Below, one piece after another: positions 10,121 to 20,928 of a stretch of DNA of 64,000 bases. The DNA lies in NCBI GenBank assembly GCA_022496185.1, contig WTXG01000036.1:124001-188000 (forward strand), written 5' to 3'. The notes beneath the pieces are model-generated. The model saw only the letters and a list, made by a program, of their open reading frames with translations, was not told the origin of the DNA and did no database searches. The DNA comes from Multifurca ochricompacta. Taxonomy: Eukaryota; Basidiomycota; Agaricomycetes; Russulales; Russulaceae. Numbering within the stretch: position 1 is the stretch's first letter; every line of letters starts with the position of its first letter. Made by a program: the position numbers and the translations under genes.

Positions 10121-12221
10121 ATGACCTCGACCGACCGTCCTCAAGAGATGCTCTTTTCTCGTACTCGTACCAGTACTAGTAGAAGGATCGCTCGGCTTCT
10201 CATGGAAAATTCATTCTCAAAAATTAGGCCGGGATCACCACCTCAGCCCTCTCTTCAGCCCGCCGATAAAAAACCTCGCTTGAGTTCCTCTATCTCTCAA
10301 GGCGGGACAAGCCTGAATGCCGCACTCAAGCGAAATAAGAAAAGGAAACAGACCCCGCCAGAACCCGGTTCTTCCCAAGACGTCATTTCTCGTGAAGTTA
10401 TTACACTTTTAGGAAAAGAACTTGTGGATCAATTAGAGACGGATGGCACGGCATGGGAATCACCGTTCGACTTCAGGGAAGAAGTCCAGCTCACGGTCTC
10501 GAGCATTTCATCTAGCGGTATGTCCTATCCCAAGGTTTGTGCAGAACTTTAACTCTCTACTGTTCGAGTTCGAGCACGTCGCGTCACATCTTCGATCTAT
10601 GTTTTCTCCCCCTGCATAATTCGCGTGTATCTTGACGTAACTCACTCGAGTAGGTGATGGACTTGCCATTGCCCCTCTCCCGAAGCGTCCCTGGGTCGTT
10701 GTCGTACCATTCGTTTTACCTGGGGAGGTTATTCGCGCTCGTGTTTACAGGCATGCAAAGATGCACTCCTTTGCCGACCTAATTAGTGTTGAGGTTCCCA
10801 ATTCTGAGTTGCGAGACATGAGCCGGGTCAAGTGCAAGTACTTTGGGACATGTGCCGGGTGCCAATATCAGGTGAGGTCCTCTTTTTTAAGCAGTTGGAT
10901 ATGCTTTTCGATGATGATGCCTTATCGCTTTGCCTCAGATGCTCTCCTACGAGACACAGCTCGATCTCAAGCGCACCATTGTTGTAAAAGCTTACGGGAC
11001 CTACTCCAGTTAGTCTCCTTCCATTTTCCATTTTCCTCCACTGTTCGGCTAATGATCGTGGCCCTAGATCTCCCAGAGACATCAATACCAACCATACAAT
11101 CAACGATTCCCTCCCCTCTACAGTATGGATATCGCACCAAAATCACACCACACTTTGACCCGCCTCCGAAAAAGTTACAGAAACAAGGCCCGCCTACGAG
11201 TGAGGAGGAAAAGCCGCCTTGGCTGAAGATTGGTTTCAATCAAATCGGCAAACGGGTTGTGATGGACATTGAGGTATGACATATCCGCCGTGCAAGTTCG
11301 CTCGGATTATAGATTTCCCTAATGTTACAGGAATGTCCCATTGCAACTCCAGTTCTGAACCAGGCTTACGCTCCAATGCGTGAGAACATCGCAAAGTAAG
11401 CGTCCCGTGTAGATCTGACTTGAATGTTTTTTTTTAATGCTGACTGGGAAACACGCAGAAATATATACACGTATAAGAAAGGTGTATCCCTCTTACTACG
11501 CGATTCTCTTGAAATCCCGGGCGGCAACTCCCCGACGGCCACCACCGAACTTGCCGTAGAAGACAATCACGTATGTATCACGGACCACAAGGCGACCGTC
11601 CGTGAACGGGTCAGGGACCTACTCTTCGATTACCAAGCTGGCTCTTTCTTCCAAAACAATAACTCTGTTCTCGTCCCTCTCACCTCATACGTCCGTGATG
11701 CCATCTTCCCAGCCACACCGAACGCCCCATCCCCGACCCACCTCGTGGACGCCTACTGTGGAGCTGGCCTTTTTGCGCTCACCCTCGCACCTCATTTCAC
11801 AAAAGTTGCCGGCATCGAGCTCTCCGCGGATTCGATCCGCTTCGCGACGCACAATGCTGCGCTCAACCACATTTCTGATAAGGTCACCTTCCGCGCGGGT
11901 GATGCGGCGCAGATCTTTGACGTCGTCGGAGATTTTCCTTCTGCGCTCACTGCGCTTGTGATCGATCCTCCACGCAAGGGGTGTGATGAAAAGTTCATAC
12001 GACAACTTCTTGCCTTTGGCGCCCAAACTGTTGTGTATGTGAGTTGTAACGTACACACGCAAGCCAGGGACGTCGGCCAGATTATAACCTGGTCCGCGGA
12101 AGAAGACGCAGAGAGAAAGGGCAGGGGAAAATACCGGTTGGAAAGCTTGAGAGGTTTTGACCTCTTTCCACAGACTGCACATGTAGAATCTGTCGCTGTC
12201 TTAAGGCTGGTATCTTCTTAG
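10121..12221 (+). CDS. TRM2: tRNA (uracil-5-)-methyltransferase (m5U54), Trm2/RumA family
   Basis: Uses S-adenosylmethionine to make 5-methyluridine in the T-loop of tRNA. Exons: 10121-10517, 10654-10871, 10939-11008, 11068-11273, 11331-11395, 11459-12221, all in phase. Features in order: a basic, Ser-rich N-terminus; a TRAM-like segment (VVVVPFVLPGEVIRARVYRH); CKYFGTCAGCQYQ, the four-cysteine type motif seen in RumA relatives (three Cys are visible here); SFFQNNNSVL; the SAM motif VDAYCGAGLFALTLA; ALVIDPPRKGCDE; YVSCNVHTQARD with the catalytic cysteine; and the closing FDLFPQTAHVESVAVL. About 570 residues, the normal size for fungal Trm2. The first ATG is used because the frame is open and intact from there. 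Confidence 0.95.
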
Positions 12222-12315
12222 AGATTAGAGAAGAACTATCGTAAAAGTCTCCTTTTTCAACGCCTGCATCGCATTATATCGATTTATATATTTTTAACAT
12301 GACTTATCGGAGAAG

Positions 12316-12404
12316 TCGGATATGGTGTAACGGCTAACATTACCGCCTCTCATGGGTTTTAAACCTTGGACGCGGTAGCTCGGGGTTCGATTCCCCGTAT
12401 CCGA
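12316..12404 (+). tRNA. tRNA-Glu(CTC) with intron
   Basis: The acceptor stem TCGGATA pairs fully with TATCCGA. The D-arm GGTGTAACGGCTAACA and the T-arm CGGGGTTCGATTCCCCG (B box GGTTCGATTCC) are clear. The anticodon stem is ACCGC/GCGGT with loop CTCTCA...C, which gives anticodon CTC (Glu). An intron of about 18 nt (TGGGTTTTAAACCTTGGA) follows position 37, the canonical tRNA intron site. A T run at 12405-12411 serves as the RNA polymerase III terminator. Confidence 0.93.
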
Positions 12405-12411
12405 ATTTTTT
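12405..12411 (+). terminator. Pol III T-run terminator of tRNA-Glu
   Basis: Seven T residues follow the tRNA discriminator region almost directly, as expected for RNA polymerase III termination. Confidence 0.7.
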
Positions 12412-13041
12412 TGGGGGGGTTTTCAAATGCTACTGAGTGCGTCAAACACCAGCCGACATCTTCTCTGTGGATAAAATCTAAGGCCAGGATCTATGGTACG
12501 TTTTTCTGTGTACTCAATTTTTTAGTAATAGAATGAGGGCTGATGTGTGAGGGTTTTGGTAGTTGTGACTTGTTTCTTTGCCCGCTTAATATCATTAGTC
12601 GCATAATGGCAGGGATTCAATCGTAATGAAAGATGACCCTCATTGGTTTTATCATCTCATGGATTACAGTCTCCCCACGGTCAGTTTTCAGAACTCCAAC
12701 TTTGCCTCCCTCAAGAGTCTGGAAATCGTCTTATAGAAACGGCTGCAAGCAACCTGGAACATGATTAATATCGCTTCTGTATTTTTCTTGTATGCGTATG
12801 GACAGGTGATTTTGACTCTATTGCGTTGAATGGCCTCATTCTAAAATTCTTAAATCTAAAAAATACTAAAGCATTCCGTGCCGCGTGCACAACAGGGTTT
12901 ATTTTTTCTTCATTGCGGTCCGGACTCGATGCAAAACCAAGGAGGTTGCTCTGGTCACTATTGGCGGAAGTATTTAGTTCGGCGCAAACGATTCAGGCAA
13001 AGCTGGCCCTCTCAGTCGTCGACCGAGTCCGCTGTCGCTCA
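12412..13041. other. Intergenic, no gene seen
   Basis: Between the tRNA and the wax-synthase-like gene. An open frame begins at 12826 and runs into the conserved MFVILPDLL start at 13042. Its upstream part (KFLNLKNTKAFRAACTT...) has no family support, so I treat it as leader sequence. Confidence 0.4.
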
Positions 13042-14334
13042 ATGTTCGTCATACTCCCAGACCTTCTAAATCCCGCTCATCGTCAGCCTTTCACGGTTTC
13101 TGCTGTCTGGCCTCTGTTTCTGAGCTATTATGCACTTGGAGTGCTCACCATCCTTCCCCGCACTTTTATTCTTAGATCTTCCCTACTACCCTTTTATCCT
13201 GTGGCAAGCCTGGAGGGTTTTTGCAACACAATGATTCCATTTGGCTGGCACAACAGCTCGGACTTGGAAACGCTGAACGGCTCAATTTCTGTAACCTTTC
13301 GTTTGTGGTGTGATCGCTATTAAATACTCAGCTCTGTGTGCCAATTTGCTGAAACTTTTACACAGGCGTCAATGTTTTTTATGACGATGAGGTCATTCGA
13401 ATGGACGTTCATCAAGAAACCGTTAAGGAAGTATGAAATTTTGAAGGACCAGGATACACCCGTTGAACGTCCTTTAACCATCTCAAACGTCTTGACCGAC
13501 GGCTTCGATCTCTTCTGGAACCAACGTGGAATCGGGTGGTCATGGTCATCCAAACCTTTCCCAGGTAGGGATACTCCACCACTCTCGATCGGTTCAGTTC
13601 TGGCAAAAATGCTCCTCAAGTTCACGGTGCTTGATGCCTCGCAATATCTCATACTATGCGTCTGCCCCTCCATTAACAATCCTGGAAGTGGATCTCTCTT
13701 CAACGCAAGCCTTAGTCTTTGGCGTCGCGTTGCTGCCGCTGCCTTTTGCGGCGTATGTGGGGGTTTGTGGGTGTGGGCGATTGCTGACTCGTCGTATCAC
13801 GCTGGGACATTAATTGGGAGAATACTCCTCTGCCAGCCAGCCTCCCAATGGCCTCCTAACTCCCGCCAACCGTGGTTATCCACTTCGGTTCGTGAATTTT
13901 GGAGCTTCCGCTGGCACCAGGCTCTTCGGCACTTCTTCATCAGTTTCGGGGCACGTCCCTGTGGGAAATTATTATGGCGCCCGGGTGCAATCATGGGCTC
14001 ATTTGCCGTATCTGCTATCTTCCATCATATCGCTTTATGGGGGCTCGATTACGGGACCGAGTTCAGCACTGCAGGGGGTTTCTTCCTTCTCATGGGTCTT
14101 GGCACAATTATGGAGGTTGAGTTCACAAGGGTGACAGGGTTACGCGTGCAAGGGTTGTTCGGTTGGTTGTGGACCATGCTGTGGACACTGTTTTGGGGAA
14201 CGTTCATGATTGATGAGTGGGCCCGACGTGGGATGTTCTCAAATGACTTTTTCCCAGAGTATCTTCGTCTTGGAAAATTGCTTGTGGACACTGTAATCAC
14301 TCTATCGAGTATGTTGACAGGCCCATCTAACTAA
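13042..14334 (+). CDS. Wax-synthase-domain membrane protein (MBOAT-like), copy 1
   Basis: Resembles fungal wax-synthase-domain proteins, integral membrane acyltransferases that esterify alcohols or secondary metabolites. It begins MFVILPDLLNPAHRQPF with hydrophobic WPLFLSYYALGVLTILP. The long last exon (acceptor near 13366) is intact from MRSFEWTFIKKPLRKYE through ERPLTISNVLTDGFDLFWN, GIGWSWSSKPF, the core STSVREFWSFRWHQALRHFF, AVSAIFHHIALWGL, and several membrane helices to the stop at 14334. The middle, about 13185-13270, does not stay in one frame: FILWQAWRVFAT and then DSIWLAQQLGLGNAERLNF lie in successive +1 frames. That could be an undetected intron, assembly error, or true decay. I call the gene probably real with an uncertain middle. 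Confidence 0.6.
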
Positions 14335-15216
14335 ACTGGTCTCTTGGAGGCAGAACTCGCGTTGGAGACTAGTGGTTAAGGGTGTTATGGTATGTCAAAC
14401 ACTGCAGTGATGCTTGTACAGTCATCCTGATGGGTTGTCTGATTTCGGATACTGACGCGAGCGTGTACGCGCCTCATATTGCCTCAGGGTACGATAATTT
14501 GTTTATAATTTAATATTGTTTTCGCCATGACCTCTTTGTGCATGTCTCGCATTTGTCTAAGTTTCGTTTTGGTTTCCACGCGTGCAAATCAGCACAACGC
14601 TTTGGCAGGTATTCTTGTTGCAGTTGCATCATCAAAGGTTACAAAGTGATCGATTGGCTAGATCTGCTAGATGCTAGTGTGCCTAGTGTTAAACAGGCAT
14701 TGCACAACTCTATACTAGATACTGTAATACCACTATGTATCCCACCTTGTTAGATGAGGCATTTGGTGCTTTAGATAGAGCAATGGCAACTTGTTATCTG
14801 TAGCAGTACATCTAAACATACTGTATTGTCTCCAATTTTGAGATCATAAGTATCTTGGTAATTGTAGTCACTATCTGATCTCATCATGATATTATCTATT
14901 CATGATCACAATTCCCATGAGCTGCTATCCCAGCATCTCTGCTTAGCCTATTCTGGAATTTTGGCTCAACACCATCCTTTGTGATCAGGGTTGAGTACCT
15001 CTGATAGAGGGGACTTACAATAAATATGATGGTTTCAAGTGAAATTTCATGCACAAATCAGTGGCAATGTTGCCTTCAGCTCATAAGCTTATAAAATTAA
15101 TAGAATCAACTGTCTAAACACCAACATGTATACATTGTAGTTACATCAGATGACATTCCAAAAACAAAAGCTCAAGTTATACAAGGGCATGATTATAGAA
15201 ACATTGTACTAATTTG
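14335..15216. other. AT-rich intergenic stretch
   Basis: No recognisable gene. This region is more A/T rich than the housekeeping parts of the window and holds several short stuttering runs (CTAGAT, TACTAGATACTG). It separates the wax-synthase-like gene from the 3' end of the NLR. It could be a decayed mobile element, but I see no terminal repeats or transposase pieces. Confidence 0.4.
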
Positions 15217-18056
15217 TCAATTTTTGGAAATGTGGCCCATCTTTAACAGGACTTCATCCAAGCACTCCTTATCCATCCTTTGCCTTATTGGGGCTTGTCC
15301 TTGCTTATGCATGGTAAGTGCATTCTCAAACATGAGTTTTGCTTCTTCAAGTTGTGACCTGTTCATATATACTTTACCCAGACCATGTAAAGCATTTCCT
15401 TGACCTAGGACATTATTAGCAACCTTGTAATGTTCCAAGGCCCTTTTGTATGAGACTTCAGCCTCATCAAATTTTTTCAACTGTAAATATGTGTCTCCAA
15501 GTCCATCATTATCATTTCCTTGACCCAGAACATCATTGGCAATCTTGTGAAATTCCAATGCCATTTTAAATGAGGTTTCAGCCTCATCTGGTTTCTTCAG
15601 TTGCAGGTATGTATCTCCAAGTCCTTTGTGATCATTCCCTTGCCTCAGGGGATTATTGGCAGTTTTGTGAAATTCCAAGGCCTTCTTATAGGATGCTTCA
15701 GCCTCAGCTGGCTTCCTCTGTTTTAAATATATGTCCCCAAGTCCTTTGTGATCATTTCCTTGACCCCATGCATTATTGGCAATCTTGTGAAGTTCCAAGG
15801 CCTTTTGATATGATGCTTCTGCCTCATCAAGTGCTCCTTGTCTTTGATAAAGGTCACTAAGGTCTGTCAACACTCCTGCATGCAGGGGACCATTCTTTTC
15901 TGAACTTGACAAGCACAACCTTTCTGCTTCTTCTACTTTATATTTTGCTTGTTCATAGTCACTTGCATAATAGTGCAGGTCTCCCCATCTCTGAAGACAC
16001 CTTATCAACAATGATGTGGCAGCCTGCCTCTCTTGTAAAAATTTAACAGTTTGGCTTATCAATTTGTCTGAAAGGTCTCCAATATTGGCATGGAACAATG
16101 TAAATGTGATGATGGAATTGACCAGCTTTGAATGATCCCCATAGTTTGACTTTAAAAGATGAAATAGCATGGCTTTTGTGTTATTCACTTCAAGTACCAT
16201 CTCAGCATGTTCCCTTGCCTTTGCTTTAAATGGGTCACATGATGCCAGTTTGATGTAGAACTCCTGGAGTAAATTTATATAGTTTGATGATACGAAGTTC
16301 TGATGATTACAGAAATGACGAATGATGGGATGTGTTTGGTATCTCTCTCCAATCACATTTAGAAGGCTGCACTGTTGCAAAACACGCAGGCTGTATAGAA
16401 TATCCATATCAACAAAAATCTCTTGGAATTTTTCCAGCTGTTTTGTATGTATCCCATCTGGTAACATGCTAAGGATCCCAAGTAGGTCCTTGGCAGATGG
16501 ATTGGCTTTCATACTGCCACTATCAATAGATAGTTGAATGGAATATTCAAGATTTGATAGCTTATGGCTTTGACCCATTTGAATAAGCTTGGTCTGCTTT
16601 TTATTCCACTCTTTCAATAATAGTGCAGGTAATGTTGCCTGGGCAAGATGGGCCAACAGGCTAACAGCAAGGGGAACATAATCCACAGCTTTGATAAGAT
16701 CCTCTGCAGATTCATCATAGTTATCCACAATTTGTTCCCAAACACCCTTGGCAGCATCACGGCTAAGAGTCTTCAATGGAGCTAGAGGAGGCTGTGTCCA
16801 ATGTGTCTGGGCTGGCCGCATTGTGCCTCGCATAGTGACAAGCAGAGTGACATGATGGAGTCCTGTAATCCTGGACAGTAGCTTCTCCACAGAATATCTT
16901 GTATCACTGGTCTGGTCCCAAGGTGATTCAAAGTTGTCAAGACAGATAATACTATCTTTTGAATTTAATGTTGCATGAATATGAGACCAGGACGCATCTG
17001 ATGCACCACCTAAGACACCAAGTGTCTTTGCAAGTTCAACTAGGAGAGCACCGGAAGAGAAGACCGATTCACAGGCAACAAAGTATCGAGCATCCCCGAA
17101 GTGCTTTTGAACTTGGGGATGAGTGAGGACTGCATTTCCAAGGGTGGTCTTGCCATAACCACCGGGACCAAGAATTGCAATTCGAGCAGGACGAGACCCG
17201 ATGGAGGTGAAAATCATGTGAATGATCTCAGCAAGCTCCGCATCGCGACCAAAGAACGTTTGAGGAGCAGTTGGCTCCTGGGGTATGGACCTTGGTGGCT
17301 GTCAGGCCCAAGAACACGAGTATCAACAAGAAATGCCTACGTGATGAAATCAGACCGGCCAGGTGGGCCAGCTTGGATGACCTGTCAACTTCGTGAGAAT
17401 TATTACAACTTTTCATCAGTAATACACATGCCTTGCGACCTTCAACGAGTTGTGCAAAACGGACATCCAAAACCAACTCGGCCTGGTATTGATAAGGTAG
17501 GTTAGTGATAGAAATGATAATCCTAGGACTGACCTGGAAAGTTTGAAGTACATATAACAGCTCTCCGTCATATTGCTTCACTTTCCGTAGCAGATCCTTG
17601 CGTAAAAGAACCTTTTCAATACGCCCCAGTTCCGCGTTTCGCTTAAGCGCGCTCTCAATCCCACGCAGTTCACTTATGTTTGATCAGCTAGTAATATAAT
17701 ATTATATCACGAATAAAAACGTACGACTGAAGGGACTGAAGGATTGTGCGCAAACCAGGAGGGAGATCGCTTTCCTTCAGGTCATATTTCTGGCAGGACT
17801 CTCCGACATTTACGACGAGACCGGCAACTCTGGCAAGTTTGCGCATTACGATATCCCACTCTTCTTTGTGCTGCTTTACTTCCTGTTCAAAAAAAAAAGT
17901 TGATGTAGAAGATGGCCGGGAAAGTAGGTGCACGCTCACATCTCGCATGGTAAGAACTTGAAGCAGGAGACCTGCGATCGGGGCGATGTAGTGAATGTTT
18001 GCCGCCAAAGAGCTAGCTTCCTTCAAAGCTGCGAGAGAAGTCTCTATAGTGCTCAT
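15217..18056 (-). CDS. NLR-type STAND protein: MLKL-like helical N-terminus, NB-ARC-like ATPase, TPR repeats
   Basis: Predicted intracellular sensor of the fungal NLR class (self/non-self recognition or regulated cell death). Starting at MSTIETSLAALKEASSLAANIHYIAPIAGLLLQVL (18056), the first four exons code about 150 residues of amphipathic helix (EWDIVMRKLARVAGLVV, PPGLRTILQSLQS, ELRGIESALKRNAELGRIEKVLLRKDLLRKV, YVLQTFQAELVLDVRFAQL). This is like the four-helix MLKL/HeLo-type domain at the front of many Agaricomycete NLRs. The last exon carries FFGRDAELAEII, the P-loop GPGGYGKTT, a Walker-B-like SIICLDNFESPW, and TMRGTMRP (sensor-like), then helical repeats and at least four 40-residue TPRs (GLGDTYLQLKKPDEAETSFKMALEFHKIAN type) up to HISKN and the stop. 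It is more A/T rich than its neighbours and lies between two wax-synthase copies. Function is inferred from architecture only. Confidence 0.85.
15359..15838 (-). repeat. Tandem 120-bp TPR-coding repeats in the NLR
   Basis: At least four adjacent 120-bp units (roughly 15359-15478, -15598, -15718, -15838), each coding one 40-residue TPR. The units share long identical stretches on the + strand such as CTCCAAGTCC, TGTGATCATT and TTGTGAAATTCCAA, so similarity is visible in DNA as well as protein. Confidence 0.8.
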
Positions 18057-18892
18057 CACAACCCCACCGCCTTCGCCGATCGGCTCCGATAAGGAGGGGT
18101 TGAGAGTAGCAGCTGTAGAAGGTAGATTGATAAACTATCACGCGAGTGGTGAGACGGATACTCACAGTCTGGTCGGTCGCCACTAGATGAAGTATGAAAT
18201 ATCTCACGGAATGTTTTCCTGAACGAGAAATATTCAGATTGCATACTTTAGTTCTGTAAAAAATAGTGGTTATAGACGTTGTTGAACGAGGGAGTGGGTA
18301 TGTGGCTGCGAGCCCTCAGTTACGGGAATGTACACGTGATGCATCACGCGACACTGGTACAAAGAAAGGGGAACAGGGAACAGATAAGGGGAAAGGAAAG
18401 AGGTGGAAAGGTTAACAGTTGAGCCACCACACATGTGGGAGACTGTTACGACCCTAGGGTGGAGGGGGTGGGTACAGGCTGATATCCAGGTTGGGACCCT
18501 GACGTTTATGACATGCAGGTGTTCTCAGTGATGATGATGTACTTGCTAGTGAATGTTTACTTGGTGCGCAATTTTTCACTTTCGTAATGCACTTGTGCCC
18601 GAGAAAGAGTTGGACAAGTAGTATATCTTTTTTTTTACCGCGACGCAACTGACCAAGTGCACCCCCGAATGCACGGCGGCGATAGCATAATCCCAATGGC
18701 CAGTTTTCTGATTTTCGCCTCGCCTTAGTTGAGAACATGGAAAGTATGAAAAAGGCTGCAGAAAACCTGGATCTTGACAACTTCACTGGTCGCCTCCCGC
18801 ATGCACGACCAGTACTGATAGTATTTAGCTTGGCTCAACGATTCAGACAAAGCTTACTCTCCTCAGCCAATCACTCACACAGCTGTCGCCTA
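18057..18892. other. Upstream region of the NLR, no further gene seen
   Basis: Contains the NLR promoter side and the left flank of the broken wax-synthase copy. A perfect palindrome CGTGATGCATCACG lies near 18334-18347. No coding exon could be supported. Confidence 0.4.
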
Positions 18893-19990
18893 ATGTTTGC
18901 CTTACTTCCCGATCTTCCCGATCCCGCCCTTCGCCAGCCTTTTATCATTGCTGCCATCTGCCCCCTGCTTCTGAGCTATTATGCACTTGGAGTTCTCGCC
19001 ATCCTTCCCAGCACACTCATTCTCAAACTTGAAAGCCCTGAAAGGCTCCGTTTCTCGTTTATGGTGCGGTCGCTATTAAACGCAACGCTCTGGATACCTG
19101 GTTAGTGTTTTTCATGGCAGTGAGATCGTTCGAATGGGCGTTCATCAAGAAACCGTTAAGAAAGTACGAAGTTCTGAAGGAGCAGGATACCCCGTTGAGC
19201 GTCCTTTAACCATATCAAACGTCCTCCTCGATGGCTGTGATCTCTTCGTGGAATTGCATGGTTGTGGTCATCCAAAGCGTTCCCGGAAGAGACACCCTGC
19301 CACTTTCAATGCTCAAGTTCACGGTGCTAGACACGTCACAATATCTCATACACTGTCTGTTAAACATCCTGGAGGTGGCTCTCTCTTTGACCCAAGCCTC
19401 ACCTTTTGGCGCCGCGCTGCTGTAGCCATGTTGGTAGGTATTTGCGGGGGTATGTGGGTGTATGCGATCGTCGATTCGCAATATCGCGTTGGGGCATTAA
19501 TAGGAAGAATACTTCTCCGCCAGGCTGCCTTGAAATCGCCTCCCAACTCCCGCCGACCGTGGTTCTCCACCTTGATTCATGAATTCTGGAGCTTCCGCTG
19601 GCACCAGTTATATCGTCGCTTTCGGGGCGCGTCCAGGCGGGGCACTCTTAGGACAACCTGGTTCCCTGACCTTAATTGGCGCATTCACCGTATCTGCCAT
19701 TATGCATCATGTTGGCATATGGGGACTCAAGTTATAGGACTGAGTTCACCACCACAGGAGGTTTTTTCCTCCTTATGGGTCTTGGCATTATCATGGAAGG
19801 CGCATTCAAAAAGGTGACAGAGTTACGCGTGCAACGATTTATCGGTTCGTTGTGGACCATGTTGTGGACACTGGTTTGGGGTGTATTCATGCTTTATTGG
19901 TAGGCTCGGCGTGGAATGCTCTCAACTATTTTTTTCCCAGAGCATTTCAGTCCCGGCAGAAAATTGGTGTTGACACTGTGACCACACTAT
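18893..19990 (+). pseudogene. Broken second copy of the wax-synthase-like gene
   Basis: Clearly homologous to 13042-14334 in the same orientation. It starts MFALLPDLPDPALRQPF...SYYALGVLAILP, then lacks the segment that in copy 1 holds FILWQAWRV. It continues FEWAFIKKPLRKYE, loses frame at the ERPLTISN segment, keeps GGSLFDPSLTFWRRAAVAMLVGICGG and IHEFWSFRWHQLYRRF in a second frame, shifts again to TGGFFLLMGLGIIMEGAFKKVTELRVQ, and reaches a stop after VFMLYW. Past that stop, ARRGMLS and FFPEHFSPGRKLV can still be read. An internal deletion, at least three frame changes and a stop make it a pseudogene; too many lesions for read error alone. Confidence 0.85.
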
Positions 19991-20928
19991 CAAATCTATT
20001 TACGACGACGCGATTCAACTGAGTTGTCCTGTAAAGGCCGAACTTGCGTTGGGTCCTGGTCAAAGGTGTTTGATCGTCGTAGCTATTCTTGAATTCACGT
20101 AAACATTGAGGCACCCTTTCGGGGGGTTTTTTTTTCATCGAGGTTGTGGTCACTGTACAACAGAACCCGTTATTATGCATGACACACCACCAAGGCCGTT
20201 AAGGTTCAAAGTTCGGTTGCAGGCTTGAAAGAGCTCGCTGAAACGTCGTGATTCAATAACCCGTTCCTTCCTGAGAACCTCTAAACAGAAGAAGTTTCTT
20301 GCAGTGGGTGAGAAAACGGTGTAACACATTCGTCAAGAAAAGTACTGGGAGCAGTAATCTCATGGCTCATGTACCAGCATCAGTTACTCAGTTACTCTGT
20401 CCCTTCCCAACCGGGCACCTGCAGAATAAAGGACTTAGCCCTTAGAAACGGGAAGAAAGCCGAGCCAGGTTTCACGCCATATAGAACGATCCGATTCGTG
20501 GTGACACCTACACCCTAGTGCTGTGCCTCTAACAGGCGACGAGGGACATCACCTGATATTAGCGTTGATTGTCCCTTTCTTAAAAAATTACGCTGCATAG
20601 GATGTCAGGTTGCGTGCAATATGCCGGGGTGGCTGTGAAGAAGTGAGCATCACTCGGCGACACAAAATCGTATGAAAGGTAATCTCTAACCAAGACACTC
20701 CTGAAAGGCACAACTTAGACGACAATAGCAAATGACACGTGGGTCGCCTTGCGAAACACTCGGACTCGGACAAGATGAGTTCACGCGACTGCCGGTATGA
20801 CCTCCGAAAACCTGGGAAGTTCTTTTCTGAACCTAAAAGCTGCCCCGCATAAACACATGACTTCTTGGTCCCACCCGCTAACGTTCTATACACACAGCAC
20901 ACACGCATCCATTGGGTGGGAATCCACA
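19991..20928. other. Intergenic, no gene seen
   Basis: Right flank of the broken copy and 3' flank of the carboxypeptidase. Only short frames in both directions; nothing with family support. Confidence 0.5.

Noticed and set aside
13185..13270. Treating wax-synthase copy 1 as a proven pseudogene
   Set aside because: The rest of the gene is intact, and the window has clear base-level errors elsewhere, so the two frame changes are not enough. Their direction (+1) does differ from the losses in TOP2.
14335..15216. Transposon remnant
   Set aside because: A/T-rich with short stutters but no terminal repeats, target-site duplication or transposase/reverse transcriptase fragment visible.
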